Positions 42,568 to 51,629 of a stretch of 64,000 nt of DNA are shown here, one piece after another. Origin of the DNA: SIG565 sp045656145 (GTDB taxonomy: Bacteria; Bacillota; Clostridia; Oscillospirales; Acutalibacteraceae); contig JAZOQP010000015.1 of the NCBI GenBank assembly GCA_045656145.1, positions 21,276-85,275 on the forward strand, in the 5' to 3' direction. Below the pieces are notes generated by a model. It ran no database searches and had not been told where the DNA came from. It saw only the letters and a program-made list of their open reading frames with translations. The translations under genes and the position numbers were made by a program. Every line of letters starts with the position of its first letter. Within the stretch, counting starts at the first letter, position 1.

Positions 42568-43829
42568 TATTTTTCTTTCCTCTCAATAGAAAATTTTATA
42601 AAAACGATAATTGCTAACGCTATAATTACCGTAAATATACATGTTACCTGCTGAGCATAAATCGGAATGCCGAAAAGCCTATTCCCATTTTTTTGAACAT
42701 AATCAACAAACGGGCTGATTGCTAAGGTTGTTATAAAACCAACCGTTCCCGATATTGCCTGACAAACCGCCAGAGAATCGGATGCAGTTTCATCATCGGC
42801 ATAAACAAAAACCATATTTGTTATTGCATTATTTATGCCACCCATTGCAATTCCCAAGAGTATATAATAAATAACAACTGTTACATAAGCAGTTTTAGGG
42901 GTTGCAAATGCAAGGGCTAAGAAGGCGGCACTCTTTACCGCTAAAGTCCATTTAAACATTGTTATAAATGAGTGTTTATCGGCAAACTTACCCCAAAAGC
43001 GTGAGAAAAGTATTCGAGAAAAATTACTAATTATTGCAAAAAGTGAAATAAGGGTTAGGCTAAAGCCTAACTGATTTATTTGATACACCGCAATAAACGG
43101 TGTTGTTATGTAATTTGCAACATAGTAACCTATGAAAACTAAAAATATTTTTAAAAGCGTTTTATTAGAGAATATGTTTTTAAGGGTTTCAAAAAAACTA
43201 ATTTTTTCTTTAATGGGAAGCTCTTGATCGGGCGCTAAGATGATGGATAACGTGTGAATAATCGTTAAAACAGCGATAATAGCAAAGATTATTATAAAAG
43301 CAATATTAACTTTCCCCTCAGCCTTATAATAATCAAGAATAGATGAAGCACCGAATTGGAAAAGGATTCCAACAACGAGTGATATCATTTCTTTATTGGC
43401 TGTGAAGCTGCCACGCTTTTTTATATCTATAAAGGAAGTGTACCAAGTGATTTTCTTGGGATGAGCGAAATAATAAATCACATAGGCAGAAAGGATAATT
43501 ATAGCGAATGCAATATTTTTAACCCCACTCGGAATATTTATGCCAGGGATTACATAAAGCAACATAAAAAGAATTTGGTTTAAAAGGCTGAATAAAAGCA
43601 AAAACTTTTTAGGATTTTTCTTATGATAAAAAAGTGATAAAAGTTGAAAAAGGCAGCCAAGAGATACAAACGCCGAAATAATTCCCGTTAAAGCATCACT
43701 CATACCAAGCGTTGTGGTAATGGTTGCCAAATAAGAACCCCCTACAAGAATGGAAATTAAATATTCCGCCGTTGCTTCAACTACAAACAACAAGCCGCCT
43801 CTATTCCCCCAAAAATGTTCTTTTTTCAT
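42567..43829 (-). CDS. MFS transporter (oligosaccharide importer candidate)
   Basis: A 420-residue membrane protein with about twelve hydrophobic helices of the major facilitator type. FWGKFADKHSFITMFKW resembles the loop 8-9 copy of the GxxxD(R/K)xG motif. It is first in the operon with the GH39 gene and divergent from a LacI regulator, so a glycoside substrate is inferred. Confidence 0.85.
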   Translation of the reverse strand: MKKEHFWGNRGGLLFVVEATAEYLISILVGGSYLATITTTLGMSDALTGIISAFVSLGCLFQLLSLFYHKKNPKKFLLLFSLLNQILFMLLYVIPGINIPSGVKNIAFAIIILSAYVIYYFAHPKKITWYTSFIDIKKRGSFTANKEMISLVVGILFQFGASSILDYYKAEGKVNIAFIIIFAIIAVLTIIHTLSIILAPDQELPIKEKISFFETLKNIFSNKTLLKIFLVFIGYYVANYITTPFIAVYQINQLGFSLTLISLFAIISNFSRILFSRFWGKFADKHSFITMFKWTLAVKSAAFLALAFATPKTAYVTVVIYYILLGIAMGGINNAITNMVFVYADDETASDSLAVCQAISGTVGFITTLAISPFVDYVQKNGNRLFGIPIYAQQVTCIFTVIIALAIIVFIKFSIERKEK

Positions 43830-43881
43830 TTCTTTATCATCTCCGCTAATATTCTAATAAAACGGAATGATTTTTTCAATA

Positions 43882-43941
43882 GATAAAATAACGAAACTTT
43901 TTCGAAATGCTTGACTTCCTTTAATTTACATATATAATAAA
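43882..43941 (+). promoter_or_regulatory. lacI promoter with candidate operator
   Basis: TTGACT followed by 16 bases and TATAAT lies at about 43912-43939. Upstream, CGAAA-CTT-TTTCG at about 43891-43903 is a small perfect inverted repeat and a candidate operator in the divergent region. Confidence 0.55.
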
Positions 43942-43965
43942 GTGAAAAGGGAGAGTGGAATTAAA

Positions 43966-44928
43966 ATGACTATGAAGGAATTGGCAAAGAAAGCAAATGT
44001 TTCAATATCCGCCATAAGCAAAGCCTTTAATGATGCTCCTGATATTAGCGAAGAAACCAAAAAGCATATTTTTGAGGTTGCAAAGGAATATGGCTGCTAT
44101 AACAAATTCTATAAAGGTAAATATCCAAAGCCCATCATTGCTCTTATTTGCCCCGAAATTAACAGCCCTCATTATTCCCTTTATATTCAACTTTTTCAAG
44201 AAATCATCGAAGCCAGCGGCGCTATAATGCTTGTTTCCTCTTATGATTTTGATGCGGATAAACAATTAGAACTTGTTGACTATTATTCTTCTTATTTGCA
44301 GGTGGATGGTATTATAGTATTTAATTTAAAAGAGGTTCCAAAAAGTCTATCTGATACACCGATAATATCTTTGGGGGTTTCTAAAACCGACAATGTTGAT
44401 AGTGTTTCATTCGACCCACTCCCCGCCACTTTAAAAGCAATCAAGCTTTTAAAGGATTTGGGGCACACGCATTTTGCCTATGCCGGCGAAACACTTACCC
44501 ACGCTGCAGCCGAAAGTTTTAAAATGATACTACCACCCATTAAAAATGCAAATTGCATTTTTGAATCAAGTAAGCGTTTCGAAGAAGCGGGTATTGACTG
44601 TGCAGAGCAAATTTTAGCATCGGGCGTTCCTTTTACTGCAATCTTTTGTGCTTACGATGAAATAGCTATGGGCGTTATGAAGCATCTTACCGAAAGAGGC
44701 TATAAAATCCCCGAAGATTTCTCGGTTATAGGAAAAAACAATATTGAGATTTCGAGCTACCTTGAAACCGCCCTTACAACGATTGACTCACACTATAAAA
44801 AGGTGTGCAGCTCCGCCTGGAAGCTCCTTCAAAAAAAGATGAAGAATAAATATTATAAAAATGCCGAACCTACTATTTTCACTTCCGAGTTAATCGTTCG
44901 CGATTCAATAGGCAAGGCAAAAAAATAA
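43966..44928 (+). CDS. LacI-family transcriptional regulator
   Basis: A 320-residue repressor. HTH MTMKELAKKANVSISAISKAFNDAPDIS at the N-terminus is in the LacI style, though the hinge is short and less canonical. A periplasmic-binding-like sugar domain follows. ATG 43966 has GGGAGAGTGG upstream; an ATG eight codons earlier is less likely. It probably controls the divergent MFS-GH39 operon. Confidence 0.88.
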   Translation: MTMKELAKKANVSISAISKAFNDAPDISEETKKHIFEVAKEYGCYNKFYKGKYPKPIIALICPEINSPHYSLYIQLFQEIIEASGAIMLVSSYDFDADKQLELVDYYSSYLQVDGIIVFNLKEVPKSLSDTPIISLGVSKTDNVDSVSFDPLPATLKAIKLLKDLGHTHFAYAGETLTHAAAESFKMILPPIKNANCIFESSKRFEEAGIDCAEQILASGVPFTAIFCAYDEIAMGVMKHLTERGYKIPEDFSVIGKNNIEISSYLETALTTIDSHYKKVCSSAWKLLQKKMKNKYYKNAEPTIFTSELIVRDSIGKAKK

Positions 44929-44936
44929 TTTATATT

Positions 44937-44971
44937 CCCCTTTCGTTTGGTTAAACTAAAAACGAAAGGGG
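44937..44971 (+). terminator. lacI terminator overlapping the next ribosome site
   Basis: CCCCTTTCGTTT and AAACGAAAGGGG form a 12-base stem, followed by TTATTTTTATG. The 3' arm AAAGGGG is the ribosome site of the next gene (ATG 44980). Confidence 0.85.
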
Positions 44972-44979
44972 TTATTTTT

Positions 44980-45414
44980 ATGATAGAACAAGATACAATT
45001 AAGCTTTTGCGAGAATGCGATGCGGGTGTTAAAATGGGAATTGCTTCGATTGATGATGTGATTGACCGCGTGAAAAATGAAAAATTTATCGAATATTTAA
45101 ATTTTTGCAAGGATGAGCACGATAAACTTGATAGTGAAATTCAAAAGGCACTTGAGCGTTTCCATGATGATGGTAAAGAGCCAAATCCAATGGCAAAGGG
45201 TATGTCGCACATAAAAACATCTCTCAAATTAGCGGTTGAGGAGAGCGACTCCATGATAGCCGATCTTATGACCGACGGCTGCAATATGGGAGTAAAATCA
45301 CTTAGCCGTTATCTTAACGAATACAAGGCGGCAGACGAAGTTTCCAAAGATATTACCAAGCGCCTCATTAAATTAGAGGAAGAATTGGCAAAGGAAATTA
45401 GAAAATATTTATAA
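44980..45414 (+). CDS. Helical-bundle protein, ferritin-like appearance
   Basis: A 144-residue soluble protein, nearly all helical, with HDKLDSEIQKALERF and several His/Asp/Glu positions, suggesting a four-helix bundle. Similar hypothetical proteins are common in Clostridia; I do not recognise a named function. ATG 44980 is chosen for the AAAGGGG site, which lies in the upstream terminator arm. Followed by its own terminator. Confidence 0.65.
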   Translation: MIEQDTIKLLRECDAGVKMGIASIDDVIDRVKNEKFIEYLNFCKDEHDKLDSEIQKALERFHDDGKEPNPMAKGMSHIKTSLKLAVEESDSMIADLMTDGCNMGVKSLSRYLNEYKAADEVSKDITKRLIKLEEELAKEIRKYL

Positions 45415-45440
45415 AAGTCCTTCGGGACTTTTATTTTTTT
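45412..45440 (+). terminator. Terminator
   Basis: AAAAGTCC and GGACTTTT pair around TTCG, then ATTTTTTT. Confidence 0.85.
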
Positions 45441-45488
45441 GTTGTTTTATCTAAAACTTCGTGTTATTATATTGAATGAGGTGTTTTT

Positions 45489-46217
45489 ATGCTTTATTTA
45501 TACATATTATTATCACTAATCGGCGCTTTGATAGCCATTCCCCTTTTGATTTGTTTATCGGCTGTTATTCAAATTCTTTTGGTTAATGTTAATAAACCGC
45601 CAAAGGATACTAAATTTTTTCGCACTAATATAAAAATCGTTTTAAAGATTTTGGTGCCTTTATTAAAGGTGAAAATTCATGCAACAGGTCTTGAAAAGGT
45701 GCCGCGTGATAGCAGGTTTTTACTTGTCAGCAACCACCTTTTTGATCTAGACCCCGCAATATTTATGTATTGCTTGCCCGATTCTGAGCTTGCCTTCGTT
45801 GGTAAAAAAGAAATATATAAGGATATGAAGTTTATTTCAAAGGCTATGCATAAGCTTCACGGCTTGCCGATTGACAGAGAAAATAACCGCAGCGCAATTT
45901 TAACAATTGGTAAAGCGGCAGAAAACATTAAAAACGATACCGTTTCAATGGCAATTTTCCCTGAAGGCTATTGCAGCTTAACAGGCGAACTTCTCCCATT
46001 TAGAAATGGCGCTTTTAAGATAGCAAAAAAAGCCAAATGCCCAATAGTTGTTGGCACTATTAAAAACACAAAGGCCATCGGCAAAAATTATCTTAGAAGA
46101 AAAACCGATGTATATCTTGATATATTAGATGTTGTTTCGGCAGATGAAGTTAATGAACTTTCAACCGCCGAGCTAGGAGATAAAATACACAAACTTATGA
46201 GCGATAATTTAAACTAA
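45489..46217 (+). CDS. plsC: 1-acyl-sn-glycerol-3-phosphate acyltransferase
   Basis: Acylates lysophosphatidic acid to phosphatidic acid at the membrane. A 242-residue protein with an N-terminal membrane helix (about 3-28), the catalytic NHLFDLDPA motif (NHx4D) near 82, and FPEGYCS near 158. Single gene; GAGGTG precedes the ATG. Confidence 0.9.
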   Translation: MLYLYILLSLIGALIAIPLLICLSAVIQILLVNVNKPPKDTKFFRTNIKIVLKILVPLLKVKIHATGLEKVPRDSRFLLVSNHLFDLDPAIFMYCLPDSELAFVGKKEIYKDMKFISKAMHKLHGLPIDRENNRSAILTIGKAAENIKNDTVSMAIFPEGYCSLTGELLPFRNGAFKIAKKAKCPIVVGTIKNTKAIGKNYLRRKTDVYLDILDVVSADEVNELSTAELGDKIHKLMSDNLN

Positions 46218-46218
46218 T

Positions 46219-46254
46219 TAAAAAACTGAGATACTTTCGTATCTCAGTTTTTTA
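46219..46254. terminator. Bidirectional terminator
   Basis: AAAAAACTGAGATAC and GTATCTCAGTTTTTT pair around TTTC between convergent plsC and the deacetylase gene. Confidence 0.9.
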
Positions 46255-47769
46255 GTTTGCTATAGTATGATGATTTTCGGGTGTGGAATCGGTTATTGGG
46301 GCAAAAGAAAAACCATTTTCATTTGCATAATCAATGATAGATTGAAGCGCATCTGCGGTGGTCATCTTGGTTGAATAATCATGCATTAACACTGTGTTTG
46401 CCCTATTTTTCTTGAGGTTTTGCTTGGTATTCCTTATTATGTAATTTCGGCTCATTTTTCCATCAGCATCGCCCGAATCAACATTCCAATCGAAATATCT
46501 CCAACCCTGCTCGGTTAAAATTTTTGCAGATTTTGTTACAACACCTTTAGAATATTTCATACTAACTCTATTAGAGCTGCCACCCGGGAAACGCATAATT
46601 GTTGCGGTATAGCCTGTATCTTTATAAAGTTTATCCCTTAAAGAATTGATATTATTAACACAAGCGTTAGCGCTTTTATAAATTTTGGCATAATCATGAG
46701 AAGCGCCGTGAATTCCAATTGTGTGCCCCTCATTTATGGCTCTTTTAATAATGGGCAATTTATCCTCTTTGTAACCATTTATAAAGAAGGTTGCCTTAAT
46801 ATTGTTTTTCTTTAAAATATTTAATATTCTTGGTGTTACATTATCGCTTGGCCCATCATCAAAGGTTAAATATATAACCGATTTTCCTGATTTATCGGGA
46901 ACATATACCTGAACATTTACAGTAAGTGATTTTTTATTACCCGCTTCATCCGAAACGCTGTATTTAAGGGTATATATCCCTGTTTTTGAGGTATCTACTT
47001 CATCGCCCTTCATTTCTATTTTTTCGGTTATATTGCCGTCTAAATCATCATGCGCGGTAACCTTGGGCATAGTGAATTTGGTGCCCTTTGCAACCTTGAT
47101 ACTAGTGCCCTTATCACTCTTTAGGGTGGGTTTTACAGTATCCTTAATGATAATATCACGATAAACCTCTGCCTTATTTCCCGATGAATCGGTTACCGAA
47201 TAGATAACCCTATAGTTCTCGCCATCGGATTTTACCATTTCAACCTCTACCTTAGACTTAATATCTCCATCATAATTATCCTTCGCGGTAAAGCCGGGGT
47301 CTTCAAAAAGTTCAAGCGATGAAGCCTTTACCTTTTCGTTGCCCTTTAATTTTATCTCAGGTTTTTCATTATCAACAACGGTTATTTTTCGGCCGCCATA
47401 ATAATACTGTCCTTTAAAATCAAAATCATACTCAATATTATATGTGCCTAAAACCTTTGTATCAACATTCCCCTTAACATTAATTTTATCGCTTACATCC
47501 TTTTCTCTATATGTAGCAACAGCACCGGGGTCCTCAAATTCCGAAAAAACGGGAATTACCATTTCGCTGCTGCCGAGAACATAAAACACAGGCTTTTCCA
47601 AAAGGGAGGAAACAAGAAATCCCGAAGCACAAACCAGGGATAAAATAAGACAGCCGAAAACAGTTATCATTTTGTTTATTTTTTTGAATTTTAAAAGCAA
47701 AAACAGCGTAATAACCGTTAGCACAAAAAACACGGCTATTCCTATTTGCAACATAACAGATACCGACAT
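46252..47769 (-). CDS. Polysaccharide deacetylase with Ig-like repeats
   Basis: A 505-residue surface protein. Two membrane helices near the N-terminus (about 8-27 and 33-53) are followed by three DUF5011/Ig-like repeats (EFEDPGAVA, LFEDPGFTAKDNYDGDI, VTAHDDLDGNI). The NodB deacetylase domain starts at about 298: TFDDGPSDN, HGASHDYAK (metal histidines), RFPGGSSN and LMHDYS. It probably deacetylates peptidoglycan N-acetylglucosamine, a PgdA-like role in lysozyme resistance. Confidence 0.9.
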   Translation of the reverse strand: MSVSVMLQIGIAVFFVLTVITLFLLLKFKKINKMITVFGCLILSLVCASGFLVSSLLEKPVFYVLGSSEMVIPVFSEFEDPGAVATYREKDVSDKINVKGNVDTKVLGTYNIEYDFDFKGQYYYGGRKITVVDNEKPEIKLKGNEKVKASSLELFEDPGFTAKDNYDGDIKSKVEVEMVKSDGENYRVIYSVTDSSGNKAEVYRDIIIKDTVKPTLKSDKGTSIKVAKGTKFTMPKVTAHDDLDGNITEKIEMKGDEVDTSKTGIYTLKYSVSDEAGNKKSLTVNVQVYVPDKSGKSVIYLTFDDGPSDNVTPRILNILKKNNIKATFFINGYKEDKLPIIKRAINEGHTIGIHGASHDYAKIYKSANACVNNINSLRDKLYKDTGYTATIMRFPGGSSNRVSMKYSKGVVTKSAKILTEQGWRYFDWNVDSGDADGKMSRNYIIRNTKQNLKKNRANTVLMHDYSTKMTTADALQSIIDYANENGFSFAPITDSTPENHHTIAN

Positions 47770-47784
47770 ATTCTATCCCCCTTT

Positions 47785-49071
47785 TTAGATGATTTCGCCT
47801 ACAACATAATCTTCTTTTGTGTCTATTATACGGATTTTCTTAATTTCTCCGCAATTAACGCTTTCTCCCGAAACAAAGGCGGTAATATAATTTTCTGTAA
47901 AGCCCTTAAGTCTACCATTTTCATACTCCTCAAATAAAACCATTGCGGTTTTACCTATTTGGGAATTTAAAAACTCTTGCTCTGACCTTCGCGTTAACTC
48001 TATCATTTTGCGGCTACGCTCTGCCTTCACGGCATTAGAAAGATGCCCGCCTAATTTTTCGGCCGCAGTGCCCTTTCTTTTAGAATAGGCAAAAATATGA
48101 GATTTTGCAAAGCCTACTTTTTTTGCAAAGAGAATGCTCTCGTTAAATTCTTCCTCAGTTTCTCCCGCGAAGCCAACCATAATATCGGTTGTTATTGCAG
48201 GATTATAAAATATGTTTCTGATTCTTTCTACCAAATCATAATAAAACGCCGAATCATAATGGCGATTCATTCTTTTTAAGGTTTTATCCGAGCCGGACTG
48301 AAGCGATAAATGAAACTGCGGGCAAAACTTATCTATTTCTTTTAAACTATAAAGGAGTTCATTTGTCATTAAATCGGGCTCTAGAGAGCCTAATCTTACC
48401 CTCTTTATGCCTGAAACCTCTGCAACAGTTTTTACAGCAACAGCAAGATTAGAGCCTGTGTCTTTACCAAACGAGGATAAATTAATTCCAACAAGAACTA
48501 TCTCCTTATAACCCTTTTTGGCTAAAGCCTCTGCCTCATTTTTTATATCCTCAATGCTTCTTGAACGCACAAAACCTCTGGCATACGGGATAATGCAATA
48601 GGTGCAATAGCGGTCGCACCCATCCTCTATCTTCATAAACGCCCTTGTGTGCTCCGAAAAATCGGTTATATTAAGGGGAGAATATCTTTCCCCTTTTTCA
48701 TGCTTTTCAATAGAAACTAAGCGCTCATTTTTATCCAAATACTCATTTATAAGAGACGGAATAACTTTATACTCACGGTTACCCATAATAATATCGGCTT
48801 CGGGTAAATCTTTTTCGGTTGAGGGTATAGCCGAGGTCATACAACCCGAAAGAATAATGATGGCATCTTCATATTTCGCGCGGTATTTTCTAACCGCATT
48901 TCTAACCTTTCTATCGCTCTCAGCCGTTACAGAACAAGAATTAATTATTACAATATCGGGAGTGTCCGCAGCACCTACCTGACCATAACCGTTCTCCATT
49001 AAGAGTTCTGCTATAGCCTGACTTTCATACTGATTAACCTTGCAACCGAATGTAACAATTTTAAACTTCAT
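47785..49071 (-). CDS. mtaB: tRNA (N6-threonylcarbamoyladenosine) methylthiotransferase MtaB
   Basis: Radical SAM enzyme converting t6A37 to ms2t6A37. A 428-residue protein. The UPF0004 domain begins FKIVTFGCKVNQYESQ, the radical-SAM cluster CDRYCTYCIIPYARG lies near 150, and a TRAM-like C-terminal domain follows. GCKVNQYES and the lack of MiaB-specific features favour MtaB over MiaB. Confidence 0.9.
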   Translation of the reverse strand: MKFKIVTFGCKVNQYESQAIAELLMENGYGQVGAADTPDIVIINSCSVTAESDRKVRNAVRKYRAKYEDAIIILSGCMTSAIPSTEKDLPEADIIMGNREYKVIPSLINEYLDKNERLVSIEKHEKGERYSPLNITDFSEHTRAFMKIEDGCDRYCTYCIIPYARGFVRSRSIEDIKNEAEALAKKGYKEIVLVGINLSSFGKDTGSNLAVAVKTVAEVSGIKRVRLGSLEPDLMTNELLYSLKEIDKFCPQFHLSLQSGSDKTLKRMNRHYDSAFYYDLVERIRNIFYNPAITTDIMVGFAGETEEEFNESILFAKKVGFAKSHIFAYSKRKGTAAEKLGGHLSNAVKAERSRKMIELTRRSEQEFLNSQIGKTAMVLFEEYENGRLKGFTENYITAFVSGESVNCGEIKKIRIIDTKEDYVVGEII

Positions 49072-49133
49072 ATTTCATCTCCAATAATATTATAAGATAA
49101 TATATATATTATTTCAATGGGTTTCATAAAAAA

Positions 49134-49163
49134 ATTAAATTCCATCTTTCGATGGAATTTAAT
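49134..49163 (-). terminator. Terminator of the amidohydrolase pair
   Basis: TTAAATTCCATC and GATGGAATTTAA pair around TTTC; on the minus strand TTTTTTTATG follows. Confidence 0.85.
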
Positions 49164-50003
49164 CTATTTGTTTATATACTTTCCAAAAAGTTTTTCGGCA
49201 GTGCCGCGAAGAATTTTATATTTAACCTCATCAGGTATAACCGCATACTCAATTCTACCTCTAAAAGCACCCGCATGATTTGTATCGGTACCGAACATAA
49301 TGTGGTCAGGGATATAGGCTGCCGCGCCTTCAATTCTCATATTGTCAAGGCTTGAGCCGCCCGAAGTATCGGTATAAATATTTTTATGCTTACAGCAACT
49401 GATATGAGATGTACACATATGAGCAGTTATGAAGTTAAGCTCGGGATATTTATCGGCAAAGGTAACTATCGGTCTATCCGATACGGGATGGAGTAATATA
49501 TTAGTTTCATATTCGGCTGCAAACTTAAAGATTTTATCGCCGTAATCATTAATTTCATATCTATGATACCCCGGGATTACCTTAAGGCCTACACCCTTGC
49601 CGCTTTCCATTATATCTCTAGCCTGCTTAAAGGAATATTCTTCTCTTGGGTCAACAACTGCCCACTGGAAGAGCTTATCCTTTTCCTTTACCAACTCAAA
49701 AAGGAATTCATTACCATCTATCACAGCCTCTTCCTTTAAGACTGCCGCAAAGGATGAAGTAAAGGTATACTCAATGTTGGCTTCTTTAGCAAGAATATCA
49801 AGATAATCCTGAGAAGCATCGTACACCCTGGTTTTATTAACAAAAATTTTGCCCGCATCATCGCCAAAAGTATTGCGAATATAATTTAAATTACCTGTTG
49901 TGTAAATACTGCTATCGCATGGGTGCCCAAAGTTTAAATGGCAATGCATATCAATAGCGGGAATAGCCTTAATTTTCTTAATATCGCAAGTGAATTCTGA
50001 CAT
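49164..50003 (-). CDS. Amidohydrolase-family protein A
   Basis: A 279-residue metal-dependent hydrolase of the amidohydrolase_2 type. AIDMHCHLNFGHPC gives the HxH metal motif near 19-21, GLKVIPGYHRYE the strand with Lys, LLHPV the histidine, FITAHMC, and TDTSGGSS/MFGTDTNHAG the terminal aspartate. It lies 12 bases after its paralog and shares the GHPxD pattern. Substrate unknown; decarboxylase activity is possible in this family. Confidence 0.8.
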   Translation of the reverse strand: MSEFTCDIKKIKAIPAIDMHCHLNFGHPCDSSIYTTGNLNYIRNTFGDDAGKIFVNKTRVYDASQDYLDILAKEANIEYTFTSSFAAVLKEEAVIDGNEFLFELVKEKDKLFQWAVVDPREEYSFKQARDIMESGKGVGLKVIPGYHRYEINDYGDKIFKFAAEYETNILLHPVSDRPIVTFADKYPELNFITAHMCTSHISCCKHKNIYTDTSGGSSLDNMRIEGAAAYIPDHIMFGTDTNHAGAFRGRIEYAVIPDEVKYKILRGTAEKLFGKYINK

Positions 50004-50015
50004 AAAACTTCCCCC

Positions 50016-50777
50016 CTATTTAAGTTTTTCGCCAAAAATGCGAAGCGCGTTGTTTCTTAGAATATCCTCTTTTGCCTCTTCGGGAATAAGAGCATATTCA
50101 ATTCTGCCCCTTTGAGCGCCGTTAGCATAACCATCGGTGCCGAACATAATGCGGTCGGCTCCAATTTGAGAATAGGCATACTCTATAAGCTTGTTTGACA
50201 TACTGGATGAACTCGATGTATCGGTCCAGATATTTCGGTGCTTAGAAGCCTTAATTGCCTCAATTTGCCCATGCTCACTTAAATGCGCCTGAATAAACTG
50301 AAGCTCGGGATATTTATCAGCCCAATGGTTAATATGGGTTGCAAAACCCTGCGGATGAATTTGAATAACGGTTTTAAACTCTGCCGCAAAATCGAAAATC
50401 TTCTTGGCATAATCTTCAAGATTATAGTTGTTAAAAGGAGGATGAAGCTTTATTCCTACGCACTTTTTGCTTTCAAGCATTCTTCTTGCCTGCTTGAAGG
50501 TTTCCTCAACCCTAGGCTCAATAACCACAAACTGATAAAGGAAATCTTTTTCCATAACCAGATTTGCCAAATGCTCATTGCTTTCTATAATTGCTTCATC
50601 GCGGTTATCTCCAATAACTGCTATATAGGGAGATACAAAAACCTTATCAATATTCGCCATATCGGCCATTGTTTTTATAGAATCAACATCCTGCTTCGAA
50701 GAGCCTTCAGGTGGGTCAAGCGGATGACCATATGTATAATGGCGGTGCACATCAATTGCTTTAATATCAGATATCAT
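50016..50777 (-). CDS. Amidohydrolase-family protein B
   Basis: A 253-residue paralog of the following gene. AIDVHRHYTYGHPLD (HxH), GIKLHPPFNNYNLED, IQIHPQGF, FIQAHLSEHG and MFGTDGYANGAQRGRIEYALIP are the metal-site strands. The insertion between strands is shorter than in copy A. AAGGAGG precedes the ATG. Tandem duplication with divergence suggests two related substrates or a heteromer. Confidence 0.8.
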   Translation of the reverse strand: MISDIKAIDVHRHYTYGHPLDPPEGSSKQDVDSIKTMADMANIDKVFVSPYIAVIGDNRDEAIIESNEHLANLVMEKDFLYQFVVIEPRVEETFKQARRMLESKKCVGIKLHPPFNNYNLEDYAKKIFDFAAEFKTVIQIHPQGFATHINHWADKYPELQFIQAHLSEHGQIEAIKASKHRNIWTDTSSSSSMSNKLIEYAYSQIGADRIMFGTDGYANGAQRGRIEYALIPEEAKEDILRNNALRIFGEKLK

Positions 50778-50850
50778 AGAATAACCTCCTTTGTAAATTT
50801 ATATTAGCATAATACCCCGCTAATTTCAATAGTTTAAGCCACTTTTTTAC

Positions 50851-50880
50851 AAAAAACCCCCCTTAAACAAGGGGGATTAA
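50851..50880 (-). terminator. Terminator of the amino-acid ABC genes
   Basis: CCCCCTT and AAGGGGG pair around AAAC, with TTTTTTG following on the minus strand. Confidence 0.85.
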
Positions 50881-50885
50881 AAATT

Positions 50886-51629
50886 TTATAAAACTTTTGA
50901 AAGGAAATCGCGAAGGCGCTCTGATTTTGGGTTTCCAAAGAATTCTTCGGGGGTGCCCTCTTCGAGAATTACACCCTCATCAATGAAGATAACGCGGTCG
51001 GCAACCTCGCGGGCAAAGCCCATTTCGTGGGTTACAACAACCATGGTCATTCCGTCTTTCGCAAGGCCCTTCATAACCTCAAGAACCTCGCCTACCATTT
51101 CGGGATCAAGCGCACTTGTTGGCTCATCGAAAAGCATAACATCGGGATTCATTGCAAGGGCGCGCACAATTGCTACACGCTGTTTCTGGCCACCCGATAA
51201 CTGAGAGGGATAAGAATCAGCCTTTTCTTCAAGATTTACCTGCTTTAAAAGGTCTATAGCCTTTTCCTCGGCTTCGGTTTTTGAATAACCGAGCAAAGTC
51301 ATTGGAGCTTTGGTCATATTCTTAAGAATTGTCATATGCGGGAAAAGGTTAAACTGCTGGAACACCATTCCCATTTTTTGACGATGCTGATTAATATTAG
51401 ACTTTTTAGAGGTTATATCCTGCCCGTTAAAATATATGTTACCACCGGTTGGCTCTTCCAAACGATTTAGGCAACGCAAAAATGTTGATTTACCTGAACC
51501 CGAAGCTCCGATAACAACCACTACTTCGCCCTTTTTAATCTCTATATCAATGCCCTTTAGAACTTCTACCTTACCAAAGGATTTTTTAAGTCCATCAACC
51601 TTAATTAAAACCGAATCATTAGTGATCAC
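50886..51629 (-). CDS. Polar amino-acid ABC transporter ATPase
   Basis: A 247-residue GlnQ/HisP-type ATPase. Walker A VIGASGSGKST near 36-46, Q-loop MVFQQFNLFPHMTILKN near 85, signature LSGGQKQR near 143, Walker B VMLFDEPTSALD. It overlaps the permease end by 11 bases. Part of a substrate-binding protein / permease / ATPase set. Confidence 0.94.
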   Translation of the reverse strand: MITNDSVLIKVDGLKKSFGKVEVLKGIDIEIKKGEVVVVIGASGSGKSTFLRCLNRLEEPTGGNIYFNGQDITSKKSNINQHRQKMGMVFQQFNLFPHMTILKNMTKAPMTLLGYSKTEAEEKAIDLLKQVNLEEKADSYPSQLSGGQKQRVAIVRALAMNPDVMLFDEPTSALDPEMVGEVLEVMKGLAKDGMTMVVVTHEMGFAREVADRVIFIDEGVILEEGTPEEFFGNPKSERLRDFLSKVL

